DNA of 37,381 nt, taken from the NCBI GenBank assembly GCA_014804365.1, contig JAAUZX010000011.1, forward strand, positions 52,254 to 89,634, in the 5' to 3' direction. Under the pieces are notes generated by a model, which made no database searches, was not told the origin of the DNA, and saw only the letters and a list, made by a program, of their open reading frames with translations. Source of the stretch: Lachnospiraceae bacterium. GTDB lineage: Bacteria; Bacillota; Clostridia; Lachnospirales; Lachnospiraceae. Of the stretch, positions 1-7,720 are shown piece by piece. The position numbers were made by a program, and so were the translations under genes. Positions within the stretch are counted from its first letter, which is position 1, and every line of letters begins with the position of its first letter.

Positions 1-50
1 TCGCTGTAATAAGCCGGTATATCCGTCCTGCTGCCTGTATTCAGTATCAT
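1..50 (-). CDS. DUF1848 family protein, N-terminal fragment cut by window edge
   Basis: Reading the minus strand from the ATG at 50-48 gives MILNTGSRTDIPAYYS and then leaves the window. The S-R-T-D-I-P-A-(F/Y)-Y-S opening is, from memory, the hallmark start of DUF1848 proteins, an uncharacterised family common in Firmicutes. An AGGG ribosome site lies about 8 nt upstream. Only 16 codons are visible, so the function and the integrity of the rest cannot be judged. It follows the EamA gene on the same strand after a gap of about 75 bp and may be cotranscribed with it. Confidence 0.6.
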   Translation of the reverse strand, partial: MILNTGSRTDIPAYYS

Positions 51-124
51 TTCAATTACCCTGACTTTCCCTTATCTATAAAAACCGAGATTTTGCAACC
101 ATCTCCAAACCCACAATCCGAAAT

Positions 125-538
125 CTACAGAACCATAATCAACGTTCCCACTCCGATTAAAATACATCCGATTAGGGATTTCGGTTTGAACTCTTCATGC
201 AAAAATATAAATGCCAGCGCTAACGTAATAACTACGCTTAATTTGTCAATAGGAACCACCTTGGAAGCATCACCTATTTGCAACGCCCTGTAATAGCAGA
301 GCCATGATGCGCCGGTAGCCAGCCCCGATAAGATCAGAAACACCCAACTCTTTTTGCTGATTTCCGAAATCCCGCCTTGCGTATGCGTCAGAAAAACCAT
401 TCCCCATGCCATAACAACCACTACTACAGTTCTGATTGCAGTAGCCAGATTCGAGTTGACCCCATCTATTCCGATCTTAGCTAATATCGAAGTTAACGCA
501 GCGAAAACCGCAGATAACAATGCAAATACAAACCACAT
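125..538 (-). CDS. small EamA-family (drug/metabolite superfamily) transporter
   Basis: This 137-residue membrane protein has about four to five hydrophobic helices (start WFVFALLSAVFAALTSILAK, end LIGCILIGVGTLIMVL). That is the size of a single EamA domain; most family members carry two, so it probably works as a dimer. Single-domain proteins of this type usually export small metabolites or drugs; the substrate is unknown. The start at 538 is preferred to the upstream in-frame ATG at 598 because AGGAG lies just before it and the extra 20 residues are polar and not transporter-like. It reads away from the ABC operon; two hairpins lie in the divergent gap. Confidence 0.8.
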   Translation of the reverse strand: MWFVFALLSAVFAALTSILAKIGIDGVNSNLATAIRTVVVVVMAWGMVFLTHTQGGISEISKKSWVFLILSGLATGASWLCYYRALQIGDASKVVPIDKLSVVITLALAFIFLHEEFKPKSLIGCILIGVGTLIMVL

Positions 539-587
539 GCTTATCTTTCTCCTCTCAATCACATAACACAAATTACTCTCAACTCGC

Positions 588-614
588 GGAGAATGCACGC
601 TTTTCGCATTCTCC
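588..614. repeat. 9-bp perfect hairpin upstream of the EamA gene
   Basis: GGAGAATGC at 588-596 is the exact reverse complement of GCATTCTCC at 606-614, with a 9-nt loop. It lies 50 bp upstream of the EamA start, so it would be in that gene's leader if transcription begins further out. No T-run follows on either strand, so a simple terminator is not supported. Confidence 0.6.
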
Positions 615-615
615 C

Positions 616-675
616 AGAGATGATATAGATATGCTTAGATCATGTATTTTATGATCTTAGCATATCTTCATCTCT
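616..675. repeat. long inverted repeat (about 25-bp stem) between divergent genes
   Basis: Left arm 616-643 starts AGAGATGA and ends AGATCAT. Right arm 651-675 starts ATGATCTTAGC and ends TCATCTCT. The arms match except for a 3-nt bulge (TAT) on the left and one mismatch. It sits directly beside the 588-614 hairpin and between two divergent genes, an odd place for a terminator. It could be a small palindromic insertion or a leader structure for the EamA transcript. Confidence 0.6.
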
Positions 676-776
676 TAGTATAACTTCATGACTTATTATA
701 GCATAAAACATATGAGGCACACAAAAATTCCTTTGTCTGTAATCGGCTGCCGATTCTTTGCTCCATCTCTTTCCTC

Positions 777-816
777 TTGACACCGTGTCTTCAGCTGTAT
801 ATATTGAATATATACA
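777..816 (+). promoter_or_regulatory. promoter and palindromic operator of the GntR-ABC operon
   Basis: A near-consensus sigma-A promoter is visible: TTGACA at 777-782, a 17-bp spacer, and TATATT at 800-805. A perfect palindrome at 796-816, with arms TGTATATATT and AATATATACA around a central G, covers the -10 box. This fits autorepression by the YtrA-type regulator that starts at 850; the link between site and regulator is inferred from position and symmetry. Confidence 0.75.
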
Positions 817-849
817 ATATTAGGCCATCTACACATAAAGGAAAACCAT

Positions 850-1227
850 ATGGATATTCTTATCAGTAACAGCTCAGGTGTACCTCTTTATGAGCAGATA
901 GAGGAACAGATCAAGAGCCAGATTATAACAGGTGAGCTGCGCGAAGGGGACGCTCTTCCGTCAATGCGAATACTTGCTAAAGAATTAAAGATCAGCATTA
1001 TCACAACAAAACGTGCCTATGAAGATCTGGAACGGGACGGCTTTATTGAATCCGTTACAGGCAAAGGCAGTTTTGTCAAAGGAATAAACAGCGATATTGT
1101 TAAGGAAAACATGATGTTCGCTATTCAGGAGCTTCTTGAAACGGCCGTGGATAAAGCTGTTATGGGTAAAGTGACTCTTGACGAACTGCAGGAGATGCTT
1201 CAGCTGCTATATGAAGAAAAAAAGTAA
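850..1227 (+). CDS. GntR-family transcriptional regulator, YtrA subfamily
   Basis: At 125 residues this is the size of YtrA-type GntR repressors. A winged helix-turn-helix fills residues 8-75 (PLYEQIEEQIKSQI, then LPSMRILAKELKIS, then GKGSFV), followed by a short helical tail that serves for dimerisation in this subfamily. It heads an operon with an ABC ATPase 27 bp downstream, two permeases and a CPBP protein. In Bacillus, YtrA-type regulators repress their own ABC operon and respond to cell-wall-active compounds; the same job is likely here. The palindrome over the -10 box at 796-816 is the probable operator. AAAGGA precedes the ATG. Confidence 0.9.
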   Translation: MDILISNSSGVPLYEQIEEQIKSQIITGELREGDALPSMRILAKELKISIITTKRAYEDLERDGFIESVTGKGSFVKGINSDIVKENMMFAIQELLETAVDKAVMGKVTLDELQEMLQLLYEEKK

Positions 1228-1254
1228 ATTGCTTTGCTTGTGGGAGGATCTGCC

Positions 1255-2154
1255 ATGGAAGAGACAGTAAATGTAATTGAAATTAAGGGAGTAACAAAGG
1301 ATTATGGGGATTTTAAATTAGATAACATCAGCTTCGCCGTACCGGAAGGATCGGTATGCGGATTTATCGGGCAGAACGGCGCTGGTAAGACAACTACGAT
1401 CCGGCTTATTCTGGATGCCATTAACAGAGACGGCGGCGAAATATATTTGTTTGGTAAAAGCATCGACAAAGACTCTGCATCGCTTCGTGAAGATATCGGA
1501 GTTGTATTTGACGAGATGGGTTTTCATGATTTTCTGACTGCAAGACAGATCAATACGATCATGAAGAATGTATATAAAAACTGGAACGAGAAAAAATATT
1601 TTGAATATCTGAAACGCTTTTCACTCCCGACCAAAAAGGCTTGCGGTTCTTTTTCGCGGGGTATGAGAATGAAGCTTCAAATTGCTACGGCACTGTCCCA
1701 CGAGGCAAAACTGCTCATTATGGACGAGCCTACCAGTGGGCTGGACCCTATCGTGAGAAACGAGATGCTACAGATCTTCCGCGAGTATGTGATCGAGGAA
1801 GACCACACGATCCTGTTATCTTCCCATATCACAGGAGATCTGGAAAAACTGGCTGATGAAGTTGTATTTATTGACGGCGGCAAGATCGTGTTGCAGGGAA
1901 ATAAAGATGAAATTCTTGAAAAGCATGGCATTCTGCGCTGCAAAAAAGACGAGCTTGACGCCATAAGCGAATCTCTGATCGTGTCTGCGGAGATTTCAAG
2001 TCTCGGTGCCGAAGTTTTAGTAAATAACAGAAAAGCCGCAGAAAAACTGTATCCGGAAATGGTCATAGAACCGGCAGGTCTTGATGAGATTATGATCTAT
2101 TATGTGAATAAAGTAAACGGATACGATGCGGAGAAAAGGCAGTCGCAAGTATGA
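1255..2154 (+). CDS. ABC transporter ATP-binding protein
   Basis: A 299-residue cytoplasmic ATPase with Walker A GQNGAGKTT, a Q-loop region, the degenerate signature SFSRGM, Walker B LLIMDEPTSGLDP and the H-loop LLSSH. The class resembles YtrB/BcrA-type subunits that drive ABC-2 permeases in peptide-antibiotic export or immunity. The start at 1255 (MEETVNVIEI) is chosen because GGGAGG lies 7 nt upstream; the longer frame from 1234 would begin inside that site. It is cotranscribed with the GntR gene before it and the two permeases after it. The substrate is unknown. Confidence 0.92.
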   Translation: MEETVNVIEIKGVTKDYGDFKLDNISFAVPEGSVCGFIGQNGAGKTTTIRLILDAINRDGGEIYLFGKSIDKDSASLREDIGVVFDEMGFHDFLTARQINTIMKNVYKNWNEKKYFEYLKRFSLPTKKACGSFSRGMRMKLQIATALSHEAKLLIMDEPTSGLDPIVRNEMLQIFREYVIEEDHTILLSSHITGDLEKLADEVVFIDGGKIVLQGNKDEILEKHGILRCKKDELDAISESLIVSAEISSLGAEVLVNNRKAAEKLYPEMVIEPAGLDEIMIYYVNKVNGYDAEKRQSQV

Positions 2155-2199
2155 AAAAAATATCTATATTTGTGTCCGAAAAAACATGGAGGTGCAAGT

Positions 2200-2958
2200 A
2201 TGCGGGGATTATTGATCAAAGATTTTTACTGCCTGAAAAAACAACTGATTAATTATGGTTTTATTATTGTCGGAGTGGTTGTGATCTCCATTATGTTCGT
2301 CTTAAGCTATAATTTCGGGAATATTCACGCAGGGTTTGCGGAGATGGTTGATTCCGGTCAGAATACGGAGGCGGATATCGGGCAGATCGCAAGGAACGCG
2401 ATGCTGTTGTTTATGCTGATTCCTATAGCGTGTGCGGCGGATCTGTCTCATCTTTTTACGGACGATGAAAATGCCTCTTTTTATAAAGTGGCGGCAACAT
2501 TTCCGGTTTCAATCGGTAAAAGAGTGGCCTGCAGATTTATAGCAGGGTATCTGTATATTGCCATTGGTGTGGCGGTCGATTTAATTATGACAGTCATCCT
2601 GTCGTCTCTCACAGATATCATTTCTTTCGGGAAGTTTTGCGGCGTGATCGTGACCTTTGCATCGCTCATACTGATGTATGTCAGTATGGTCATTTTACTG
2701 GTGTATTTTCTGGGGAGTGGGAAAATCACATATGCCAATGTGATCCCGCTATTAATCGGTATAGCTGTCTTTGTTTTTGCTAATTTTGATAAAGTGAAAG
2801 ACTTCATGACCAATGTCAATGACAATGCATTATATGATCAGGTAACAGAATTTATGTTCCACAGATCATATATTCTGTTTATTGCCGCAATCATCGTTTC
2901 CGGCGCAGCTTATCTGGCATCAGTATACATTGCCGAAAGAAAGCGGGGTGTAGCATAA
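2200..2958 (+). CDS. ABC-2 type transporter permease (first)
   Basis: A 252-residue polytopic membrane protein with about six hydrophobic segments, starting MRGLLIKDFYCLKKQL. The LxKDF opening is typical of ABC-2 permeases of the YtrC/BcrB kind. The start at 2200 follows GGAGG by 7 nt; an earlier TTG frame at 2170 lacks a site. Its stop overlaps the ATG of the next permease by one base (TAATG), implying translational coupling. With its neighbour it probably forms the heterodimeric channel for the ATPase at 1255-2154. Confidence 0.88.
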   Translation: MRGLLIKDFYCLKKQLINYGFIIVGVVVISIMFVLSYNFGNIHAGFAEMVDSGQNTEADIGQIARNAMLLFMLIPIACAADLSHLFTDDENASFYKVAATFPVSIGKRVACRFIAGYLYIAIGVAVDLIMTVILSSLTDIISFGKFCGVIVTFASLILMYVSMVILLVYFLGSGKITYANVIPLLIGIAVFVFANFDKVKDFMTNVNDNALYDQVTEFMFHRSYILFIAAIIVSGAAYLASVYIAERKRGVA

Positions 2959-3734
2959 TGGCAGGACTGTTATATAAAGATTTTATCGGGATCAAGGGAA
3001 AACGGATCGTGGGGATTCTGGCAGGGTGTACAGTGTTATTTCTAATAGTACGGTTTGTATTTCCCGGCAATGTGACCACAGCTCCGGCGGGAGGTATGGC
3101 GGAGAGCGAAACAGGAGTTCTTCGGGATTTCCTGCTGGCAACACTACCTATGCTTTTGGTCGTCTGTGGTATAATGCTACCCTCCACATGGACAGCCGCC
3201 ATCTGTAGAAATGATGAGAAAAACAAAACGAAACAGTTTACCGGCGCGCTGCCTCTTGATAAAAATGCATATATTGCTTCAAAATACATATTTATCGGAA
3301 TCGCCGTCTATGTCCTGTTTTCACTGGAAACAACGTGGATCATTATATTTAACAGTGTGGCAGGGGATAACTTTAGCCGCGAAATATTAGCATATATTTC
3401 TTCGCTGCTTGCTGCATTTAGCGGTATCTCTCTCTTGCTTGCGGCTATAGAACTGCCCTTCTTTCTTACCCTCGGAGTGAAAAAAGGATACCTGTTAAAG
3501 ACTGCCATCTTAGAGGGGATTGCCCTTCTTGCGACAGCGTATCTGCTCTTCGGAAATCTGAAAATTTTTGATAATTTTAATATCTATGTCTTTGTAAACT
3601 GGTGCGAGGAGCACTTGGTGATTGTAATGCTTATTTCTATTGTATCACCGGTTGCGGATATACTTATTTTTTGGCTTTCCTACCGACTTACCTGCCGGAT
3701 CAACCAAAACAGGGAGGTAGAAATTGATGGATAG
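2958..3734 (+). CDS. ABC-2 type transporter permease (second)
   Basis: A 258-residue membrane protein starting MAGLLYKDFIGIKGKR, the same opening motif as the preceding permease, with about six hydrophobic helices and an extracytoplasmic stretch near residues 38-52. It overlaps the previous stop by one base and the following CPBP gene by 8 bp, so the four transport genes are tightly coupled. The two permeases are diverged paralogues, as in other GntR-ABC-ABC2 operons. Confidence 0.88.
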   Translation: MAGLLYKDFIGIKGKRIVGILAGCTVLFLIVRFVFPGNVTTAPAGGMAESETGVLRDFLLATLPMLLVVCGIMLPSTWTAAICRNDEKNKTKQFTGALPLDKNAYIASKYIFIGIAVYVLFSLETTWIIIFNSVAGDNFSREILAYISSLLAAFSGISLLLAAIELPFFLTLGVKKGYLLKTAILEGIALLATAYLLFGNLKIFDNFNIYVFVNWCEEHLVIVMLISIVSPVADILIFWLSYRLTCRINQNREVEIDG

Positions 3735-4623
3735 AAAATCAGAAACAAAAAGGCTTTTAATTTATCTCATGCTCGCATTCGGATTAACATGGATCATCTT
3801 TTTTATTTATATTCTCTCGGGCAATGTCTGGGCTGCAGACGGTGAGATTTCCGGTATGGATCAATTTGTGAGTCTCGGAATGCTTTGTCCGGCTCTGGCA
3901 ATGCTGCTTACAAGATATGTGACAAGGGAAGGATTTGCAGTCACAGGTAAAGACTCCATACTTCTTGGAATCAGTTTTAAAGATAAAAAATGGGTCTATT
4001 TTGTCATTGCTATGCTTGTGCCATGGATCTACGTTGAGCTTGGAAATGCTTTGACGCTTCTTATTTCCCCCAATGCTTTTGATCCCTATAATCCGGAACT
4101 GCTGGGACTTACAGACGACGAACTGGCAATCGTATTTATACAGCCACTCGCAGCCATTGTCTCCGGCGTGACAGTATCTTTTGCAGCTTTTGGTGAGGAA
4201 GCCGGATGGCGGGGATACATGATGCCTAAGATGATAAAACTCTGGGGCGTCGGGAAAGCAGTCGTGATCGGCGGAATCATATGGGGAATGTGGCACTGGC
4301 CGCTCACCTATATCGGGCACAATTTCGGAATGGAATACTTCGGATATCCCTTTACAGGCTTTGCAGCGATGTGCGTACTGTGCATTTTTATGGGAATGAT
4401 CCTTACCTATGTGACCTATAAATCCGGTTCCATATGGCCGGCAGCGATCCTTCATGCAATCAACAATGCGTCACCATCTGTTCTTCAGTATTTTATAAAC
4501 CATGATAAAATGACTGGGTGGCGTTCGGACAGTGTGGTGTCATTTCTGATCGGTATACTGCCGATGGTGGTGATTTCGGTCTACATATTGATTAAGTGGT
4601 TGAAGGCAATCAGGACTGCTTAG
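3727..4623 (+). CDS. CPBP-family intramembrane metalloprotease (CAAX protease-like)
   Basis: A 298-residue membrane protein with the CPBP (Abi) signature motifs: EEAGWR near residues 157-162, the His of WGMWHWPL near 191, and HAINN near 243. These residues bind the metal in the Rce1-like fold. In Gram-positive bacteria CPBP proteins are often linked to bacteriocin maturation or self-immunity. Its place at the end of a GntR-ABC-permease operon suggests the whole unit handles a peptide antibiotic or envelope stress. The ATG at 3727 is preferred to TTG at 3724 because GGGAGG is better spaced from it. Confidence 0.9.
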   Translation: MDRKSETKRLLIYLMLAFGLTWIIFFIYILSGNVWAADGEISGMDQFVSLGMLCPALAMLLTRYVTREGFAVTGKDSILLGISFKDKKWVYFVIAMLVPWIYVELGNALTLLISPNAFDPYNPELLGLTDDELAIVFIQPLAAIVSGVTVSFAAFGEEAGWRGYMMPKMIKLWGVGKAVVIGGIIWGMWHWPLTYIGHNFGMEYFGYPFTGFAAMCVLCIFMGMILTYVTYKSGSIWPAAILHAINNASPSVLQYFINHDKMTGWRSDSVVSFLIGILPMVVISVYILIKWLKAIRTA

Positions 4624-4634
4624 TTTGCAGTCCT
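4612..4634. terminator. hairpin at the end of the ABC-CPBP operon
   Basis: AGGACTGC (4612-4619) pairs perfectly with GCAGTCCT (4627-4634) across a 7-nt loop, spanning the CPBP stop codon. It lies between two convergent genes. No strong T-run follows, so it may be a weak or bidirectional terminator. Confidence 0.5.
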
Positions 4635-4670
4635 GAAATTCCATTCTATACCGAATGACCCTCATATATA

Positions 4671-5516
4671 TTATTGATCATATTCCCGATACAATTTCTC
4701 CCGATATTCCCGATCGGATAGAGCACGCTTCATCTCTTCCATTTTGCCGGCATCTATAAGCCTTTGCAGTAATTGAGCAACTCGTTTCTCTCCCTCCGCA
4801 AGACCTTCTTCGTGCACACTCCTCATATGCTTTTCTTCATCATATTCAAAAATACTCATCGCTATCGCCTCCGCACGATTCTTTGATAAAAAGTCAGAAA
4901 GTATTTCGTTTTTGATACAAAAATCCACTGCCTTCTCAACTGCTTCCGGAAATGGCATTCCCTTAGCAAAGACTCTGACCCGTTGCACATACTGCGCATA
5001 TTCTTTTAGCAATTGACATGCTTCTAACAATTCCTGACTATGCCCTAAGTTGACATTATAGACGATAACAGTCAGTTCCAACGCCGGATGATCCTGTTTC
5101 TTTTCAAAAGCATCCGACAGCCTCAATACCCGCTGTTCGGGTTGAGAATCTATTCCGTTATAAAATACCACAAATTTAGGCGCAGGAATCCGGACAATGG
5201 ACCTACTATACAAATCCTCACCTTTAGTTCTGTCCTGCAACATACTTGTCACATAGATCAAATTCCTTAACGGCATGTTGGGATTAAATCTGGACTGGTG
5301 TTCATATAACAACAGTTCAAAATCAAACACAAAGGAAATATCATTCTTATAATTCGTATAGACTGCATTTTCCAGTGTAGTAATTTCCATACTGTCTACA
5401 TCCGTATATGATGTCTGATTCAGTGCATTGTACAGGCTAAGTAAATTTTCTTTCTCTCTAAAGAGCATTCTAAAAACTGTGTCTTTGTAGTTACGTTGTG
5501 CATTTGTTTCACTCAT
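4671..5516 (-). CDS. Rpn-family PD-(D/E)XK nuclease / putative transposase-like protein
   Basis: This 281-residue protein starts MSETNAQRNYKDTVFRMLF and has the typical layout of Rpn (recombination-promoting nuclease) proteins: an N-terminal K-D-x-x-F-R segment, the core NDISFVFDFELLLYEHQS near residues 58-75 that should supply the acidic and E-x-Q catalytic positions, then RNLIYV. The C-terminus (residues 190-281) is charged and helical. Such genes are abundant and often multicopy in Lachnospiraceae. AAGGAGG precedes the ATG by 7 nt. It converges on the CPBP operon and looks monocistronic. No inverted repeats typical of a transposon end were seen. Confidence 0.85.
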   Translation of the reverse strand: MSETNAQRNYKDTVFRMLFREKENLLSLYNALNQTSYTDVDSMEITTLENAVYTNYKNDISFVFDFELLLYEHQSRFNPNMPLRNLIYVTSMLQDRTKGEDLYSRSIVRIPAPKFVVFYNGIDSQPEQRVLRLSDAFEKKQDHPALELTVIVYNVNLGHSQELLEACQLLKEYAQYVQRVRVFAKGMPFPEAVEKAVDFCIKNEILSDFLSKNRAEAIAMSIFEYDEEKHMRSVHEEGLAEGEKRVAQLLQRLIDAGKMEEMKRALSDREYREKLYREYDQ

Positions 5517-5643
5517 CTAATGTCCTCCTTGATAGTGCAGGAGAACCGTTTCAGCACCCCTGCTTCTGTATATGTTGATTGGAACCAAAGCATGGATTTT
5601 CTGAAACATAGAATATAAAGAATTTACTGATCTGCTTTAGTAG

Positions 5644-5675
5644 AAAATATGCTTTCTATTACTTTAGCATATTTT
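5644..5675. repeat. perfect 10-bp inverted repeat in a divergent intergenic region
   Basis: AAAATATGCT (5644-5653) and AGCATATTTT (5666-5675) are exact reverse complements separated by 12 bp. They lie in the 300-bp AT-rich gap between the Rpn gene and the GNAT gene. They could be an operator or a weak hairpin. I see nothing else assignable in this gap (5517-5816). Confidence 0.5.
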
Positions 5676-5816
5676 AGTGGAATTGCAAATATATTTTTTC
5701 TTATAAACATTTAAAAATTTTTCTCATATTTTATACTTAACAAATCCTTGTATCACACAAACATCTATGATAAACTCGTATGGCATAACTGAATTGATTA
5801 AAGAGGAAATGGCACA

Positions 5817-6236
5817 ATGAATTTAACGTATACGGATAAGATGACCGCTGAAGAATATAATGCACTCCGATTAAGCGTGGGATGGACTTCGATCACCGAG
5901 GGACAGGCAGAAAGAGGCCTTAACCACACCACTTTCCTGACAGCCGTAAGAGACGGCGATAAGATTGTCGCCATGGGCAGAATGCTCTTTGATTTCGGAT
6001 ATACGGCATATCTGGGCGACGTCATTGTCCGCCCGGAATACCAAGGGAAGGGAATTGGCCGACAGATTGTGGAAAGTCTGATAGGCAGAACAATGGACGC
6101 GGCACACGAAGGCGAACGGATCATGTTCATTCTGGGTGCCGCGAAAAATAAAGAACCCTTTTATGAAAAGTTTGGTTTTCACAGGCGCCCCAATGAATTT
6201 TCCGGTGACGGAATGTCGATGTGGCGCACGAAGTAG
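5817..6236 (+). CDS. GNAT-family N-acetyltransferase
   Basis: A 139-residue single-domain GNAT enzyme. The acetyl-CoA loop is clear at V-R-P-E-Y-Q-G-K-G-I-G-R (residues about 71-82), preceded by the beta strand containing GDVIV and followed by a helix and the FYEKFGF motif near residues 115-121. It should transfer acetyl from acetyl-CoA to an amine; the substrate cannot be deduced. AAAGAGGAAAT precedes the ATG. It is convergent with the aminotransferase gene, whose stop lies 13 bp away. Confidence 0.9.
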   Translation: MNLTYTDKMTAEEYNALRLSVGWTSITEGQAERGLNHTTFLTAVRDGDKIVAMGRMLFDFGYTAYLGDVIVRPEYQGKGIGRQIVESLIGRTMDAAHEGERIMFILGAAKNKEPFYEKFGFHRRPNEFSGDGMSMWRTK

Positions 6237-6249
6237 GCTTATTATATAC

Positions 6250-7431
6250 TCACAATTCTTTCAGCAGATCCCCTAATCTGTGAATCCCCTCCTCAATGGT
6301 TTCACAGTCCGCATTGGTGTAGTTAAGTCGCATGGTATTGGCATTTTTGATACCGATATAGAAAGGGTCGCCCGGAACAAACGCAACCTTTTTCTCCAAG
6401 GCTTTCGGAAACAGGGACATGGCGCTCACTCCCTCCGGAAGCGTTACCCATAGAAACATTCCACCATGCGGTTTCGTATACTTTACCGAGGACGGGAAAT
6501 ATCGATCCATGGCATCCATCATTGCCTGCGCCTGTTTTTGATACAGCGCCTTTATCTTTGCGATATGCATATCCAGATCATTGTTGGTCAGATAATCCCA
6601 GAGCAGATATTGAGAAAAAATATTCGTGTGCAGATCACCTGCTTCTTTTGCGACAGATATACATTTCAGTAATTCTTTATTCTCAGAAATAATAAAACCT
6701 GTGCGCATACCCGGAGTAACCGTTTTGGAAAAAGTTCCGAGCAGGATACTGTTCGGCAGCTTACCGGCGCCAATGCAAGGCAGACGTTCACCGTCAAAAC
6801 GCAATTCGCCGTAAGGGTCATCCTCAATCAAAACAACATTCTTGTCTTTCAAAATCTCATAAATCCGCTTTCGGTTTTCGGCAGAGTAGGTGAGTCCGGT
6901 AGGATTTTGAAAATCAGGAATTGCGTAGATGAACTTAACCGGATTCTGCAATGCTTTCTCAAGCTGTTCCGGCTCCATCCCCTCCTCTGTCAATTCCACC
7001 GGATAAAATACCGGCTGTTGCATGGAAAATGTCTGTATGGCCGCAAGATAAGTGGGTTTCTCGACAATTACGCCGTCCCCCTTATCAAGCAGAACCTTTC
7101 CGATCAGATCAAGAGCCTGCTGGGAGCCGGTGGTAATAATGATGTTGCCTATTGTAAGAGTAAGACCAAAAATCCGGTTGTATCTGTCCGCTATATACTG
7201 CCTGAGTTCCGGCAATCCTGCCGTGATCGAATATTGGAACACACTGCTTCCGTATGTTTTCACAACGCGATTCATAGATTCCAAAAGCTCCTCCTGCGGA
7301 AAAGAGATCGGATTGGGAAGACCACCCGCAAAGGAGATAACGTCGGGATCGGAAGCGGATTTTAAAATACCTCTGACAAAAGACGGCGGAGTTGCTTTGA
7401 TCCCTTCGGATAATAAATTTTCTATGCTCAT
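6250..7431 (-). CDS. PLP-dependent aminotransferase (class I/II, 2-aminoadipate/MocR-related clade)
   Basis: A 393-residue fold-type I enzyme. Landmarks are SFAGGLPNP near residue 33, TTGSQQALDL (cofactor phosphate region), DFQNPTGLTYS, EDDPYGELRF, the Schiff-base lysine in GTFSKTVTPGMRTGF, and a C-terminal MRLNY arginine that binds the substrate carboxylate. These fit LysN/ARO8-like aminotransferases acting on aromatic, branched or aminoadipate-type amino acids. The start at 7431 (MSIENLL) is chosen over the GTG three codons earlier because GAGG is 8 nt from it. It is divergent from the MocR-type regulator at 7721, a typical regulator-target arrangement. Confidence 0.9.
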   Translation of the reverse strand: MSIENLLSEGIKATPPSFVRGILKSASDPDVISFAGGLPNPISFPQEELLESMNRVVKTYGSSVFQYSITAGLPELRQYIADRYNRIFGLTLTIGNIIITTGSQQALDLIGKVLLDKGDGVIVEKPTYLAAIQTFSMQQPVFYPVELTEEGMEPEQLEKALQNPVKFIYAIPDFQNPTGLTYSAENRKRIYEILKDKNVVLIEDDPYGELRFDGERLPCIGAGKLPNSILLGTFSKTVTPGMRTGFIISENKELLKCISVAKEAGDLHTNIFSQYLLWDYLTNNDLDMHIAKIKALYQKQAQAMMDAMDRYFPSSVKYTKPHGGMFLWVTLPEGVSAMSLFPKALEKKVAFVPGDPFYIGIKNANTMRLNYTNADCETIEEGIHRLGDLLKEL

Positions 7432-7471
7432 GCCTGACACCTCGATTTACTGTAGAAGTAACTTATAATCA

Positions 7472-7593
7472 GGTCTGCGCACTTGCTGCGCTGACCGTGA
7501 ACGCGCCATGCAGTTTACTGCATGTGTGCATATCAACTAAACACCAACTTCTATTTATGGTGGAGTCAAAGAATGTGACATTGGTGTTTAGTT
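7472..7593. repeat. three consecutive inverted repeats between the divergent aminotransferase genes
   Basis: (1) 7472-7496: GGTC-T-GCGCA, 5-nt loop, TGCGC-T-GACC. (2) 7507-7524: CATGCAGT, TT, ACTGCATG, perfect 8-bp arms. (3) 7535-7547 AACTAAACACCAA and 7581-7593 TTGGTGTTTAGTT, perfect 13-bp arms 33 bp apart. All lie in the 289-bp divergent gap, nearer the minus-strand aminotransferase. They may be operators for the MocR-type regulator or leader hairpins of the aminotransferase mRNA. The widely spaced 13-bp pair also resembles looping sites or ends of a tiny element. Confidence 0.6.
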
Positions 7594-7626
7594 AAATGAC
7601 GTATTTGCTTGTTTTCAATCATAATC

Positions 7627-7688
7627 TTGAGGCTAAAAGAAAACAATGTTAAAATTGTATGGCAGACAATAATGATTATTGCAATAAT
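7627..7688 (+). promoter_or_regulatory. promoter and palindrome upstream of the MocR-type regulator
   Basis: TTGAGG at 7627-7632, a 17-bp spacer and TAAAAT at 7650-7655 form a plausible sigma-A promoter. A perfect 14-bp palindrome, ATTATTGCAATAAT (7675-7688), lies just downstream, before the ATG at 7721, and is a candidate autoregulatory site. Confidence 0.5.
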
Positions 7689-7720
7689 ACAATTCATGCA
7701 GAAGGGACAGGTATACTTTT

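Noticed and set aside
3784..4455. 223-codon antisense frame in the CPBP gene
   Set aside because: Cys/His-rich antisense shadow of a gene with clear CPBP motifs.
4671..5516. Rpn-like gene as part of an insertion sequence
   Set aside because: No terminal inverted repeats or target duplication seen around it; Rpn proteins occur as stand-alone genes.
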